Below, one piece after another: positions 14,453 through 23,713 of a stretch of DNA of 26,177 nucleotides (position 1 is its first letter; every line of letters starts with the position of its first letter). Source of the DNA: Prevotella sp. CAG:924 (GTDB lineage: Bacteria > Bacteroidota > Bacteroidia > Bacteroidales > Bacteroidaceae); the NCBI GenBank assembly GCA_000431975.1, contig HF988424.1:1-26177 (forward strand). Reading direction: 5' to 3'. The notes beneath the pieces were generated by a model, which was not told the origin of the DNA, did not search any database, and worked only from the letters and a program-made list of their open reading frames with translations. The translations under genes were made by a program, and so were the position numbers.

Positions 14453-15321
14453 TGCGCAATTTACTTGAGTTCCTCACACGGTACAATCACTGGTTCGTCT
14501 TTGTTCTACTGGAAATCTTCTCACTGGTGCTGTTGTTCCAATACAACAGCTACCAGAATAGCGTGTGGTTCTCCTCAGCCAATGCCGTATCCGGTCAATT
14601 ATTGGCATGGGATAACGATGTAAAATCGTTCTTCGCGCTCTCAAAGGTGAACCAGGAACTCACACAGCGTAATGTCTATCTGGAGCAACAGGTAAAACAG
14701 CTCTCTACGCAGCTCACCGAGGCTACGAAAGACTCGGGATGGGTAAAGCGCGGTCAACTGTCTCTGTTACAAGGCTATCGTCTCATCCCCGCTAACGTGG
14801 TCAGTAACTCTATCAACAAGATGGACAATCTGATTACGATCAACAAGGGTGAGGCCGATGGCGTCCATCCTGACATGGGCGTAGTAAGCGGTACGGGTGT
14901 GGTAGGCATTGTCTATCTTACATCAGCCCATTATGCCGTTGTGATCCCTGTCATTAACTCACAGTCGAGCATTAGCTGTACAATCCGCCGCCGTGGTTAT
15001 CTGGGCTACCTGCACTGGACTGGCGGTAATCCACGGATGGCCTACGTAGAAGATGTGCCGCGTCATGCACGTTTCGCGCTCTACGACTGGGTAGAGACCT
15101 CGGGTTATAGCTCCGTATTTCCACCGGGCATCACCGTGGGACGCATCCGTCACGTGTACAACTCCGCTGACGGATTGTCGTACCGGCTGAAGATCATTCT
15201 ATCGACTGACTTTAGCAACCTGCGCAATGTCTGTGTTGTCGACAATACTGCCATGAAGGAGCGTATGCAGCTGATGGAGGCTGCCGAAGATTCTATTAAG
15301 GTAAAAGAAGAGGAGAACTAA
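14452..15321 (+). CDS. mreC: Rod shape-determining protein MreC
   Basis: 289 aa. MreC spans the inner membrane once and links the MreB filament side to PBP2 in the periplasm. Visible parts: a short cytoplasmic start, a transmembrane helix at about 15-33 (WFVFVLLEIFSLVLLF), a coiled coil at about 60-95 (LSKVNQELTQRNVYLEQQVKQLSTQLTEA), and the two-barrel beta domain that includes NKGEADGVHPDMGVVSGTGVVGIV. It ends in an acidic tail (AAEDSIKVKEEEN). The start ATG shares a base with the mreB stop (TAATG), implying coupled translation. Identification is firm. Confidence 0.95.
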   Translation: MRNLLEFLTRYNHWFVFVLLEIFSLVLLFQYNSYQNSVWFSSANAVSGQLLAWDNDVKSFFALSKVNQELTQRNVYLEQQVKQLSTQLTEATKDSGWVKRGQLSLLQGYRLIPANVVSNSINKMDNLITINKGEADGVHPDMGVVSGTGVVGIVYLTSAHYAVVIPVINSQSSISCTIRRRGYLGYLHWTGGNPRMAYVEDVPRHARFALYDWVETSGYSSVFPPGITVGRIRHVYNSADGLSYRLKIILSTDFSNLRNVCVVDNTAMKERMQLMEAAEDSIKVKEEEN

Positions 15322-15338
15322 ATTGTTGTACGTAAGCG

Positions 15339-15836
15339 ATGAACCTTAATTTCTTACAACGGGCAGCACTCTTTCTGGTGCTTCTTCTAGTACAGGCACT
15401 CATCCTCAATCATATCCACCTGCTGGGATATGCCACGCCACTGCTCTATGTCTATTTCGTCATCAGCTTCAAGCGTGGCTACCCTAAGTGGGCTATCTTG
15501 TTGTGGAGCTTCTGTCTGGGAATAAGCGTTGATATCTTTTCCAACACACCAGGACTAGCAGCCGCCACCATGACTTTGGTGGGACTGATACAACCCTATC
15601 TGCTGGAACTTTTTGTCAATCGTGACGATGCCGAAGATTACCAACCGGCCATCGCCACGATGGGTCTGCGCAGCTACTCTTTCTTTGCATCGATGCTCAC
15701 GCTGACCTATTGTCTCATATTCTTTACCCTCGAGGCATTTTCCTTTTTCAACTGGCTAGACTGGATTCTTAATATCGTAGCCAGTACCATCCTCTCGATC
15801 GTACTTATACTGGTGATCGATAATCTGAGGAAATAA
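15339..15836 (+). CDS. mreD: Rod shape-determining protein MreD
   Basis: 165 aa. A small integral membrane protein of the elongasome, with about five to six hydrophobic helices (AALFLVLLLVQALIL, ATPLLYVYFVISF, AILLWSFCLGISVDIF, LAAATMTLVGLIQPYLL, FFASMLTLTYCLIFFTL, ILNIVASTILSIVLILVI). Sequence identity in this family is low, so the call rests on size, topology and the position between mreC (17-base gap) and the PBP2 gene (6-base gap). The motif GISVDIFSNTPGLAAAT is the usual MreD signature. Confidence 0.92.
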   Translation: MNLNFLQRAALFLVLLLVQALILNHIHLLGYATPLLYVYFVISFKRGYPKWAILLWSFCLGISVDIFSNTPGLAAATMTLVGLIQPYLLELFVNRDDAEDYQPAIATMGLRSYSFFASMLTLTYCLIFFTLEAFSFFNWLDWILNIVASTILSIVLILVIDNLRK

Positions 15837-15842
15837 TACGGA

Positions 15843-17693
15843 ATGAAAGACTTTGATCTGGAACATAGAAAACTGGTAATCGGAGGCGTAGCCATCACCA
15901 TCGTCCTCCTCTACATCATACGCCTCTTTACGTTACAGCTCGTGAGCGATGACTACCGCAAGAGTGCCGACTCCAATGCCTTTCTCATGAAGGTGGAGTA
16001 CCCCTCGCGTGGTCTCATCCGCGATCGTAACGGACACCTGCTGGTATACAATCAGCCGGCATACGACATTATGGTGGTGATGAATGAGGAAAAAGGACGT
16101 ATTGACACGATGGAGTTCTGCCAGACTCTCGGCATAACGAAGGAGTGGTTTATCAAACGCATGAACGACATCAAGGACAGGACGAAAAATCCCGGTTACT
16201 CCCGGTTTACCCAACAACTTTTCATGAGCCAGGTGGATCAGAAGATATACAGCGTCTTTCAAGAAAAGATGTTCCGTTTCCCCGGTTTTTATATTCAGAA
16301 ACGTAGCGTCCGCCAATATAACTATCCCTATGCAGCCCACGTGCTCGGCAATGTAGCCGAAGTATCGCAGAGCGATCTCGACGAAGACTCCAGCTACCAG
16401 GCCGGTGACTACATCGGTAAGCTCGGTGTGGAAAAGAGTTACGAGCAGGTACTGCGTGGTGTGAAAGGCGTGCAGATCCTTTTACGCGATGCCCACGGCC
16501 GCATACAAGGAAAATATCAGAACGGGAAATACGACCGCAAGCCAATAGCCGGCCGTAACCTCACCCTGGGTATCGATATCAAGCTACAGGCGCTCGGCGA
16601 ACGCATGTTGGAAGGCAAGATCGGTGCCATCGTAGCCATTGAGCCGTCTACAGGACAAGTACTATGCATGGTATCCTCCCCTTCCTACGATCCCCGCACA
16701 CTTGTAGGCAAGCGACGCAATAAGACACACGCCGCCCTGATGCGCAACGTGTGGAAGCCGCTGCTCAACCGTGCCATCATGGGTCAATACCCTCCAGGGT
16801 CTACATTTAAGACCACACAGGCCCTCACTTACCTCACGGAAGGAATTATCCAACCATCGACAGCCTTCCCCTGTCACCACGGCTTCTCTTACCGAGGCCT
16901 GCATGTAGGCTGCCACGGACATAAATCACCACTCAGCCTCATAGAGGCCATACAGACCTCCTGCAACGGATACTTCTGCTGGGGACTGTACTATATGATG
17001 GGCAACCGCCGCATATATAAGAACGTACAGCAGGCGATGAATACTTGGCGCGACTATATGGTGAGTTTCGGATACGGCTACAAACTGGGTATCGACCTGC
17101 CTGGTGAGAAACGTGGTATGATCCCTAACGCATCCTACTATGACAAGGCATACAAAGGCTCCTGGAACGGTCTGACCATCATCTCCATTGCCATCGGGCA
17201 AGGTGAGGTGAACGCCACCCCGTTGCAGATAGCCAATATGGGTGCACTCATCGCCAACCGCGGCTACTACTACCGTCCCCATGTAGTAAAACAGGTAGAG
17301 GGACTGCCACTTGACACCGCCTACACCAAGCGCCACTACACCAAGGCATCAAGACACGCCTTCGACTATGTCGTGACCGGCATGCGCGCCTCCGTCCTCG
17401 GCGGCACGTGCAAACATCTCAATGGCTATGACTTCCCCATCTGCGGAAAGACCGGTACTGCCCAGAACCGTGGACAAGACCACTCTGTCTTCATGGGCTT
17501 CGCACCTATGAACAATCCGAAGATCGCCATTGCCGTATATGTAGAGAATGGTGGATTCGGCGCCGACTTCGCCGTGCCCATCGCCGGTGTTCTCTTCGAA
17601 CAATATATAAAAGGAAAACTATCACCTGCACGCGAGGCTGAAGCTGCCCAGCTGCAGAAACGAAGAATTGCCTATGGATCCCAGAACAGATAA
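15843..17693 (+). CDS. mrdA: Penicillin-binding protein 2 (elongation transpeptidase)
   Basis: 616 aa, normal for PBP2. It crosslinks peptidoglycan during side-wall growth and is partnered by RodA. A single transmembrane anchor (about 9-33) precedes the dimerisation domain (SRGLIRDRNGHLLVYNQPAYDI) and the transpeptidase domain. The active-site motifs are intact: STFK with Ser320 as acylated nucleophile, SCN at 373-375 and KTGT at 536-539. The end of the gene overlaps the rodA start by 20 bases. It is the expected target of mecillinam-type beta-lactams, by family knowledge. Identification is firm. Confidence 0.97.
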   Translation: MKDFDLEHRKLVIGGVAITIVLLYIIRLFTLQLVSDDYRKSADSNAFLMKVEYPSRGLIRDRNGHLLVYNQPAYDIMVVMNEEKGRIDTMEFCQTLGITKEWFIKRMNDIKDRTKNPGYSRFTQQLFMSQVDQKIYSVFQEKMFRFPGFYIQKRSVRQYNYPYAAHVLGNVAEVSQSDLDEDSSYQAGDYIGKLGVEKSYEQVLRGVKGVQILLRDAHGRIQGKYQNGKYDRKPIAGRNLTLGIDIKLQALGERMLEGKIGAIVAIEPSTGQVLCMVSSPSYDPRTLVGKRRNKTHAALMRNVWKPLLNRAIMGQYPPGSTFKTTQALTYLTEGIIQPSTAFPCHHGFSYRGLHVGCHGHKSPLSLIEAIQTSCNGYFCWGLYYMMGNRRIYKNVQQAMNTWRDYMVSFGYGYKLGIDLPGEKRGMIPNASYYDKAYKGSWNGLTIISIAIGQGEVNATPLQIANMGALIANRGYYYRPHVVKQVEGLPLDTAYTKRHYTKASRHAFDYVVTGMRASVLGGTCKHLNGYDFPICGKTGTAQNRGQDHSVFMGFAPMNNPKIAIAVYVENGGFGADFAVPIAGVLFEQYIKGKLSPAREAEAAQLQKRRIAYGSQNR

Positions 17694-19143
17694 ACAACCC
17701 AGTGTGCTCCGCAGTCTCGACTGGTGGACCATTGCGATCTATCTATGCCTGCTTATCTTCGGATGGATCAGCGTCTGCGGTGCCAGTTACACTTACGGTG
17801 AGACAGATATCTTTTCCCTCTCAACACGCTCCGGCATGCAGATCGTATGGATCGCAACATCGATCGTGCTCGGTTTCGTCATTCTCATGATGGATGAAAG
17901 TATCTACGACACTTTTTCCTACGTCATCTATGGGGCCTTACTGCTCCTGCTCTTTGCCACGATATTCAACCCACATGAGATCAAGGGATCACGCTCCTGG
18001 CTCGTCCTTGGTCCTCTGCGACTGCAACCGGCCGAATTCGCGAAATTTGCCACGGCCCTAGCCGTAGCAAAATTCATGAGCACCTACGGATTTGATATTC
18101 ACAAATGGAAGCATTTTGCCAGTGCCGCAGCTATCATCATTGTACCGATGCTTTTCATTGTCGCTCAACGAGAGACAGGATCGGCATTGGTCTATCTAGC
18201 CTTTTTCCTCATGTTCTATCGTGAGGGCATGCCGGGAGAGGTACTTTTCACCGGACTGGCAATGGTCATCTATTTTGTCGTCGGTATCAAATATGAACAA
18301 GTGTTCATGTTCGATACCCCCACCTCCGTCGGTAAGTTCGTCGTCCTGCTGTTGGTACAGATCTTTTCATCGGGAATGATCTGGGTGTATGATAAAGACA
18401 AACGGCATGCCATCCGTATGATCGGAATCTGCGTAGGGGTAGCTGTCATCGCCATGCTCTTCTCCGTCTATGTCATTCCTTTTGATGTGGTATGGGTGGA
18501 AGTGCTGACGACAGCCGGCATCATCGGCTATCTTATCTATCAGGGACTGTCAACCCGTATCATGAGCTATCTCTTCACTGCCCTTTTTGCTGTCGGTTCA
18601 GTAGTATTCTTCTACTCGGCCGACTATGTTCTCAATGATGTGATGGAACCGCACCAACGCGTACGTATCAATGTGCTGCTCGGTCTTGACGAGGATCTGG
18701 CTGGTGCCGGATATAATGTACACCAAAGTAAGATAGCCATCGGATCGGGTGGTCTGGAGGGTAAAGGATTTCTCAATGGCACACAGACAAAGCTGAAATT
18801 TGTTCCCGAACAGGACACCGACTTTATCTTCTGTACTGTAGGAGAGGAAGAGGGATTCCTAGGCTCTGCCAGCGTGCTCCTTCTCTTTTTGGCACTGATA
18901 CTCCGCCTTATCCATCTGGCAGAGCGACAACCTTTCAAATTCGGACGCATCTATGGCTATTGCGTTTTAAGCATCTTCCTTTTCCACGTCTTTATCAACG
19001 TTGGCATGGTGCTTGGCCTTACCCCAGTGATCGGTATTCCTCTACCCTTCTTCAGCTACGGAGGCTCTTCCCTATGGGGCTTTACGATTTTATTATTCAT
19101 CTTTTTGAGAATCGATGCGGGACGTAATCTAGCACGACTATAA
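17674..19143 (+). CDS. rodA: Rod-shape SEDS glycosyltransferase RodA
   Basis: 489 aa from ATG 17674, which lies inside the end of mrdA; an in-frame TTG at 17668 is less likely. RodA polymerises lipid II into glycan strands and works with PBP2. It is a multi-spanning SEDS protein: GSRSWLVLGPLRLQPAEFAKFATALA and FVPEQDTDFIFCTVGEEEGFLGS are the family's signature loops, and IGIPLPFFSYGGSSLWG closes the sequence. At 489 residues it is longer than the roughly 370-420 of many RodA proteins. The extra length lies between about 175 and 310, where additional hydrophobic segments and a basic loop (VYDKDKRHAIRM) occur. This seems usual for Bacteroidetes RodA as far as I recall. A strong terminator follows. 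Confidence 0.95.
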   Translation: MDPRTDKQPSVLRSLDWWTIAIYLCLLIFGWISVCGASYTYGETDIFSLSTRSGMQIVWIATSIVLGFVILMMDESIYDTFSYVIYGALLLLLFATIFNPHEIKGSRSWLVLGPLRLQPAEFAKFATALAVAKFMSTYGFDIHKWKHFASAAAIIIVPMLFIVAQRETGSALVYLAFFLMFYREGMPGEVLFTGLAMVIYFVVGIKYEQVFMFDTPTSVGKFVVLLLVQIFSSGMIWVYDKDKRHAIRMIGICVGVAVIAMLFSVYVIPFDVVWVEVLTTAGIIGYLIYQGLSTRIMSYLFTALFAVGSVVFFYSADYVLNDVMEPHQRVRINVLLGLDEDLAGAGYNVHQSKIAIGSGGLEGKGFLNGTQTKLKFVPEQDTDFIFCTVGEEEGFLGSASVLLLFLALILRLIHLAERQPFKFGRIYGYCVLSIFLFHVFINVGMVLGLTPVIGIPLPFFSYGGSSLWGFTILLFIFLRIDAGRNLARL

Positions 19144-19154
19144 AAAATATAATA

Positions 19155-19194
19155 AAGGCCATGCGGTACATCATCATGATGACCACATGGCCTT
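19155..19194 (+). terminator. Terminator after rodA
   Basis: AAGGCCATG (19155-19163) pairs with CATGGCCTT (19186-19194). The interior can pair further (GGT...ACC and ATCAT/ATGAT), extending the stem. It lies 11 bases after the rodA stop. On the minus strand it is followed by TTTATTATATTTTTT, so it may also stop transcripts from the gldH side. Confidence 0.75.
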
Positions 19195-19479
19195 CTTAAT
19201 ATTAGAATCCATTATTTTATCACAGGCCTTAAACCTTAACCCATCCAAAAGCTCGAAGAACATCCGTACTATCGTCAAGCAACGCCAACTTTGTCGAAAG
19301 CATCGTGGGCTAAGACAAGTAGAAAAAGGAATCCGAATAAAGACGAAAGACTTCGAGCATACCCATAAAATAAATACTTGCAGCCTTATGACTCATTGGA
19401 GGACATAGAAAGGTCTCACCATAGTTTGTTGATTCATGGCAAGAAACTCCATTCTAAGATCACCGATCCTGCTGCGTCC
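19195..19479. other. Non-coding gap between convergent rodA and gldH
   Basis: No gene is supported here. On the minus strand a short open stretch can be read (about 19229-19300) but has no convincing start or family. Beyond that I see no repeat or RNA signature. Confidence 0.5.
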
Positions 19480-19938
19480 TTAATGCTTCGTCAACTTGAT
19501 GCCTACATCACTGATGCCCGGAAGGATCTCACGCTTCATATCGTGGCGGACTGTAATATGCAGGCTATCGCCTTCCTGTACAGAGAAGTCTGCAACAGGA
19601 AACGTATACTGATAAGCATTCACTCCATGCCCAAGCATACGGCCATCACGGGTCACCAATCGGCAACTGATCGTATCGGCCACTGACTTATGTGAAGGAT
19701 ACACCGTACGCTCAACAATCAGTGTCAGCCGTTGGAAAGGATATTGTCCCGTCACCCGCAAGCCTAATGACATGCCATAATCGGATGTTTCCTGAGCCTT
19801 CGGTACATTGAATACCAATGTGTCGAGCTTCTCCCATCCAGCCAGCTCTGTATGCTCATAATGATAGTACACCGTCCTCATGCCGCAAGCCGTCAGAATC
19901 AGGGCCGATACAGCGACAACCCATCCTAGTCTTTTCAT
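19480..19938 (-). CDS. gldH: GldH-type lipoprotein
   Basis: 152 aa. The signal peptide MKRLGWVVAVSALILTAC ends in a lipobox (Cys18). GldH was described as a gliding-motility lipoprotein of flavobacteria; related proteins occur in non-gliding Bacteroidetes, where the role is unclear. The mature sequence fits the family: YHYEHTELAGWEKLDTLVFNVP, then LGLRVTGQYPFQRLTLIVERTV and the C-terminal HDMKREILPGISDVGIKL. Its ATG overlaps the ricT stop by 4 bases (19935-19938). A holB-ricT-gldH order is, as I recall, common in Bacteroidetes, which supports the call. Confidence 0.88.
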   Translation of the reverse strand: MKRLGWVVAVSALILTACGMRTVYYHYEHTELAGWEKLDTLVFNVPKAQETSDYGMSLGLRVTGQYPFQRLTLIVERTVYPSHKSVADTISCRLVTRDGRMLGHGVNAYQYTFPVADFSVQEGDSLHITVRHDMKREILPGISDVGIKLTKH

Positions 19939-21377
19939 ACCTCAGAAGGTTTATTGTCCTGCGGCTGCTGTGAAGCAACCTTACCCTTCGGCTGTCGCTG
20001 TACGTCGTTATTTCTCTGCTGTTGTCTTTCTTGCTGGGGTTGCTGATCGGCAACCTGCCGGGGACCTCTATTGCGTTGGCGCTGCTGTCTGCGATCCTGA
20101 CGGACAGGCCGGTCGCCCTGCTCTCCATTTTGATGGTAGTCGCGACGAGGATTTGGACGGTTGTCTCGCTGCCGGGTCTGCTGCGTCTTTTCCTGGACGA
20201 CACTCGGCTGCCCAGCCTCCTTCAAAGGACTGTCATTACCCTTCGATTCCTGCAAGACAGGCACCTGTTCCTTCGCCTCCTGAGGTCTGCGTCCCTTCTT
20301 CTTCCTTTTTTTCTTACTCTTGTCAAAACGGCTCACATCTGCATCGGCAAGCAAATCGACAGGCCGCTTCAGCACCTTTGCCTTATCATCCTGCATAAGC
20401 GAGAGAGGCTTGATCCCCTGTCTGTTCTGCGCAATGATTTCCCAGGCACGCCCGGCAGTAATCGTCTCCACATTAGCAGCAAGATTCTTGTCGGTCGAAT
20501 AAGTACACAGGCCAGCCAGAATATCGGTCTTGAAAAGATGATAATCACTGTCCTGAGTCTGTAGAAGCACATCCTTTGGCGGCAACTTCTGTCCTGCCTC
20601 CATATATTGGTCTACCTCATAGTTGAGACAGCATTTCAACTTAGCACACATACCGGCCAACTTCTGCGGATTGAGTGAAATATCTTGAAAACGGGCAGCA
20701 TTCGTCGACACCGAAGAGAAATTCTTCATCCATGTGGCACAGCATAGCTCTCTGCCACATGGTCCTGTACCACCATTGCGCCCTGCCTCCTGACGTGCAC
20801 CAATCTGTTTCATCTCTATACGCACATGGAACGTTTCGGCCAGCACTTTAATAAGCTGTCGGAAGTCGACACGCTCATCGGCAATATAATAGAAGATGGC
20901 TTTATTGCCATCACCCTGATACTCTACATCGCCAATCTTCATCTGCAAACCAAGACGCTTGGCAATCTGTCGCGACTCAATCATCGTGTCGTGCTCAAGA
21001 CTCTTAGCCTCACGGAACTTCTCCATATCCACGGGCTTGGCGATACGATAAATCCGCTTGATATCATCGGCCGACTTGAGATTGGCCTTCTTAATCTGCA
21101 ACTTCACGAGCTGGCCCGTCAGTGTCACAACACCAATGTCATGTCCTGGCGATGCCTCGACAGCCACGATATCACCCTTACGAAGATCAAGGTGGTTGAC
21201 GTTGTGATAGTATGCCTTGCGCGTATTCTTGAATTGCACCTCTACCAGATCGGTCGACAAGGCATTCCCCGGTACGTCGGCCAGCCAGTCATAGGTGTTG
21301 AGCTGCCGATCCTGACGTCCTACACCCAAAGCGCACAGACCGTGATCATGACCAGTTCCAGAATTACTATTTCTCAT
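19935..21377 (-). CDS. ricT: RicT/PSP1-domain protein with long basic tail
   Basis: 480 aa. In Bacillus, RicT (YaaT) is part of an iron-sulphur RicAFT complex that affects RNA processing and development; the role in Bacteroidetes is not known. The PSP1 core (about 40-290) is well conserved. It includes two cysteine clusters, CGRELCC (Cys207, 212, 213) and CAKLKCC (Cys244, 249, 250), and NPQKLAGMC. From about residue 354 the protein becomes a disordered tail rich in Lys, Arg, Gln and Pro (KSKKKRKKKGRR, then many QQ/RQ pairs), absent from the Bacillus protein. It sits 50 bases downstream of holB and overlaps gldH. The domain call is firm, the function inferred. Confidence 0.92.
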   Translation of the reverse strand: MRNSNSGTGHDHGLCALGVGRQDRQLNTYDWLADVPGNALSTDLVEVQFKNTRKAYYHNVNHLDLRKGDIVAVEASPGHDIGVVTLTGQLVKLQIKKANLKSADDIKRIYRIAKPVDMEKFREAKSLEHDTMIESRQIAKRLGLQMKIGDVEYQGDGNKAIFYYIADERVDFRQLIKVLAETFHVRIEMKQIGARQEAGRNGGTGPCGRELCCATWMKNFSSVSTNAARFQDISLNPQKLAGMCAKLKCCLNYEVDQYMEAGQKLPPKDVLLQTQDSDYHLFKTDILAGLCTYSTDKNLAANVETITAGRAWEIIAQNRQGIKPLSLMQDDKAKVLKRPVDLLADADVSRFDKSKKKRKKKGRRPQEAKEQVPVLQESKGNDSPLKEAGQPSVVQEKTQQTRQRDNRPNPRRDYHQNGEQGDRPVRQDRRQQRQRNRGPRQVADQQPQQERQQQRNNDVQRQPKGKVASQQPQDNKPSEV

Positions 21378-21427
21378 ATATATCTATATTCAAAAATTCG
21401 AAAATACAATATTCATTATTTAGAGAT

Positions 21428-22573
21428 CTATCGCCGCAACAGAATGATAATCTCAAGGGCCATATTGAAGAGTACCATCTTTGAGTTAACATTCTGGCCT
21501 ACCTCACGGATAGCCTGCTGAAGCAGCTCGCTCATCTCTATTATATTACGCTCGTTGATGAATCGCGCAAAGTTGGCTGCAAACTCCTGCTCTTCCGCCG
21601 TCATATAGTTAAGCTCCTGCTGTCGGAAGTTATACATAAAGTTCTCCCGCGTCATACGGAGCATATATGCAAAGAACCGTTTCTGCTTTTCCCGGCCGAA
21701 AGAAGCGATGCTCTCTGCCCAATGCTTCAATTCCTTGACATCACGCATATAAGCCCGCCGCATCAATATTCTGTAAAGATCGAAAAACTGTCGGTTCTCA
21801 TTACCGGCGTCAAGCATCTCCAAAGCTTTCAACCAACTGCCTTCCGCCGTGTGCGCCACCGACCGGGCCATGTCCGGCTCTAATCCGCGACGGCTCACCA
21901 ACGCCTCTTCCATATCAGACGTATCTATACGGGGGATGTCAAAACGCTGCACGCGCGAGCGGATAGTTTCCAACAGCTGTTCAGGTTGCTCACTTACAAG
22001 AAGAAAGACAGTGCCCTGAGGAGGCTCCTCCAATAGCTTTAGCAGTTTGTTTGAGCAAGTCTCATTCATCCGCTCCGGCATCCAAATGATGCTCACCTTA
22101 TAACCGCCCATACCTGATTTCAGACTGAGCTTATGAAGCAGACTGTCACTCTCACCCTCATAGATCCACATCTGCTGTGTCTCCACTTTCGCTTCACTCT
22201 GCCACTGCTCAAAGGTAAAATAAGGACCTCTGCTGAGCAATGAGCGCCATGGCGTCAAGAAATCATCACTGACAGGACGGTAACCTGCCGAAGCACCTGC
22301 AGGGCGGAACACAGGAAACGTAAAATGCAGATCGGGATGCTGCCATACGCGAAGCATGGCCTCTGCATTGCTGATCTGCGCCTCATTTTTTAGAAGCGAT
22401 CGTCCCTCATAACGCTCGCCCAACAGATAAGAGGCAAAAGCCAGGGCTACAGCCATTTTCCCGTTGCCCGAGGGGCCACAGAACATCATGGCATGAGGCA
22501 CACGACCTTCATCGACCATCGTCATCAAATGGCCGATAAACTTACGCTGACCTATAACTTCTTTAAACTGCAC
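21428..22573 (-). CDS. holB: DNA polymerase III delta' subunit (clamp loader)
   Basis: 381 aa. Delta' is the non-ATPase stator of the clamp loader that places the sliding clamp on DNA. Visible features: N-terminal FKEVIGQRKFIGHLMTMV, a degenerate P-loop GPSGNGKM (33-40) with Met in place of Thr/Ser, NKLLKLLEEPPQGTVFLLVSEQPEQLL, and SRV (206-208) where many clamp-loader subunits have SRC. The segment at about 50-80 that usually carries four zinc-binding cysteines has none. The start codon is GTG at 22573. It is followed by ricT and gldH. The family is firm; the zinc loss is a direct reading. Confidence 0.9.
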   Translation of the reverse strand: MQFKEVIGQRKFIGHLMTMVDEGRVPHAMMFCGPSGNGKMAVALAFASYLLGERYEGRSLLKNEAQISNAEAMLRVWQHPDLHFTFPVFRPAGASAGYRPVSDDFLTPWRSLLSRGPYFTFEQWQSEAKVETQQMWIYEGESDSLLHKLSLKSGMGGYKVSIIWMPERMNETCSNKLLKLLEEPPQGTVFLLVSEQPEQLLETIRSRVQRFDIPRIDTSDMEEALVSRRGLEPDMARSVAHTAEGSWLKALEMLDAGNENRQFFDLYRILMRRAYMRDVKELKHWAESIASFGREKQKRFFAYMLRMTRENFMYNFRQQELNYMTAEEQEFAANFARFINERNIIEMSELLQQAIREVGQNVNSKMVLFNMALEIIILLRR

Positions 22574-22671
22574 CTGTTTCTAATTACCTTTATAGAGTGA
22601 TATATAAAAGGACAGTTTGCCTTTCAGAAAAAATCATCCCATGGCATCGGTATTACCGATTTCTTTCTGTC

Positions 22672-23628
22672 CTAGAGTAGTGCTTTCGTAATGGCAACTA
22701 CGCTGTCGACTGCTGACACCGTAAAGAAATGGATACTCGTAATACCAGAGGCGTATAGCTCACGAGCCTGCTGTATACCCCATTCAATACCCAACTGACG
22801 AGCATCATCATCCGTCTTACACTTCACCACCTCCGCAGCCAATTCCTGTGGTAGGTCACAATGGAATGTCTTAGGAACGACCGTGAGCTGTGAGAGCTTG
22901 GCAAACGGCTTGAGTGCCGGGATAATAGGGATCGTCACTCCTGCCTCACGGGCTCGTCTGACAAAATCAAAATATTTCTGATTGTCATAGAAGAGTTGCG
23001 TGACAGCATACTCCGCACCTAAATCTTGTTTCATTTTCAGATAGGCCATATCCATCTCAGGATTGGGGGCTTCCTCGTGCTTCTCCGGATAAGCAGCCAC
23101 ACCATAATGAAATGGTGTACCAGGATGCTTGATAGGCGTACCGTCAATAAAAAAGCCTTCATTAAAGCGGTTCACCTGCTCACACAGATCACTGGCGTGA
23201 GCATGACCTCCGGCAATAGGCGTGAACATACGATCATCTTTAGCCTTATCGCCACGAAGCAACAAGATATTCTCTATTCCGAGAAACTGAAGATCGATAA
23301 GCTCATATTCGATATCCTCAGCGGTAGCACCCGAACAGATCAAATGAGGTATCACCGGAATGCCGTAACGCTGCTGAATGGCAGCAGCAATGGCAATGGT
23401 ACCGGGGCGGCGACGTATTCTCAGACGCTCATACTGTCCATTGTCTGTCTCACGATAGACATACTCGGAATGATGTGTAGTGATATTGATAAAAATCGGG
23501 TCCATACCCTTCAACTTATCAATAGTGCGGAAAAGAGCTTCCGTACCGTTACCTTTCAAAGGGGGCAGCACTTCGAAAGAAAACCTTCGCTGGCCCGTCT
23601 GTTGCCTGAGTATATCTATTACCTTCAT
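22672..23628 (-). CDS. metF: Methylenetetrahydrofolate reductase
   Basis: 318 aa, normal for bacterial MetF. It reduces 5,10-methylene-THF to 5-methyl-THF with FAD, supplying methyl groups for methionine synthesis. The N-terminal FSFEVLPPLKG holds the conserved Glu19. TTHHSEYV, IPVIPHLICSG, NILLLRGDKAKDD and DLGAEYAVTQLFYDNQKYFDFV follow as in the family's TIM-barrel. It has its own promoter (23683-23713) with a leader of about 47 bases and is separated by 98 bases from holB. Identification is firm. Confidence 0.96.
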   Translation of the reverse strand: MKVIDILRQQTGQRRFSFEVLPPLKGNGTEALFRTIDKLKGMDPIFINITTHHSEYVYRETDNGQYERLRIRRRPGTIAIAAAIQQRYGIPVIPHLICSGATAEDIEYELIDLQFLGIENILLLRGDKAKDDRMFTPIAGGHAHASDLCEQVNRFNEGFFIDGTPIKHPGTPFHYGVAAYPEKHEEAPNPEMDMAYLKMKQDLGAEYAVTQLFYDNQKYFDFVRRAREAGVTIPIIPALKPFAKLSQLTVVPKTFHCDLPQELAAEVVKCKTDDDARQLGIEWGIQQARELYASGITSIHFFTVSAVDSVVAITKALL

Positions 23629-23682
23629 TGTCTATTCCTTTGCCATTCATTTTATTACCTTATAGAAAGGTCATATCTTTTG

Positions 23683-23713
23683 CAAAGGTAACGAAAAGCC
23701 ATCAAAAGGCAAA
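23683..23713 (-). promoter_or_regulatory. metF promoter (-33 TTTG and -7 TACCTTTG)
   Basis: On the minus strand TTTG (23713-23710) and TACCTTTG (23690-23683) are separated by 19 bases, the best consensus promoter in the window. Transcription would start near 23675. Confidence 0.75.

Noticed and set aside
20826..21521. Long plus-strand frame (231 codons) opposite ricT and the end of holB
   Set aside because: It lies antisense to a conserved PSP1 domain with intact motifs; the frame is a by-product of codon use.
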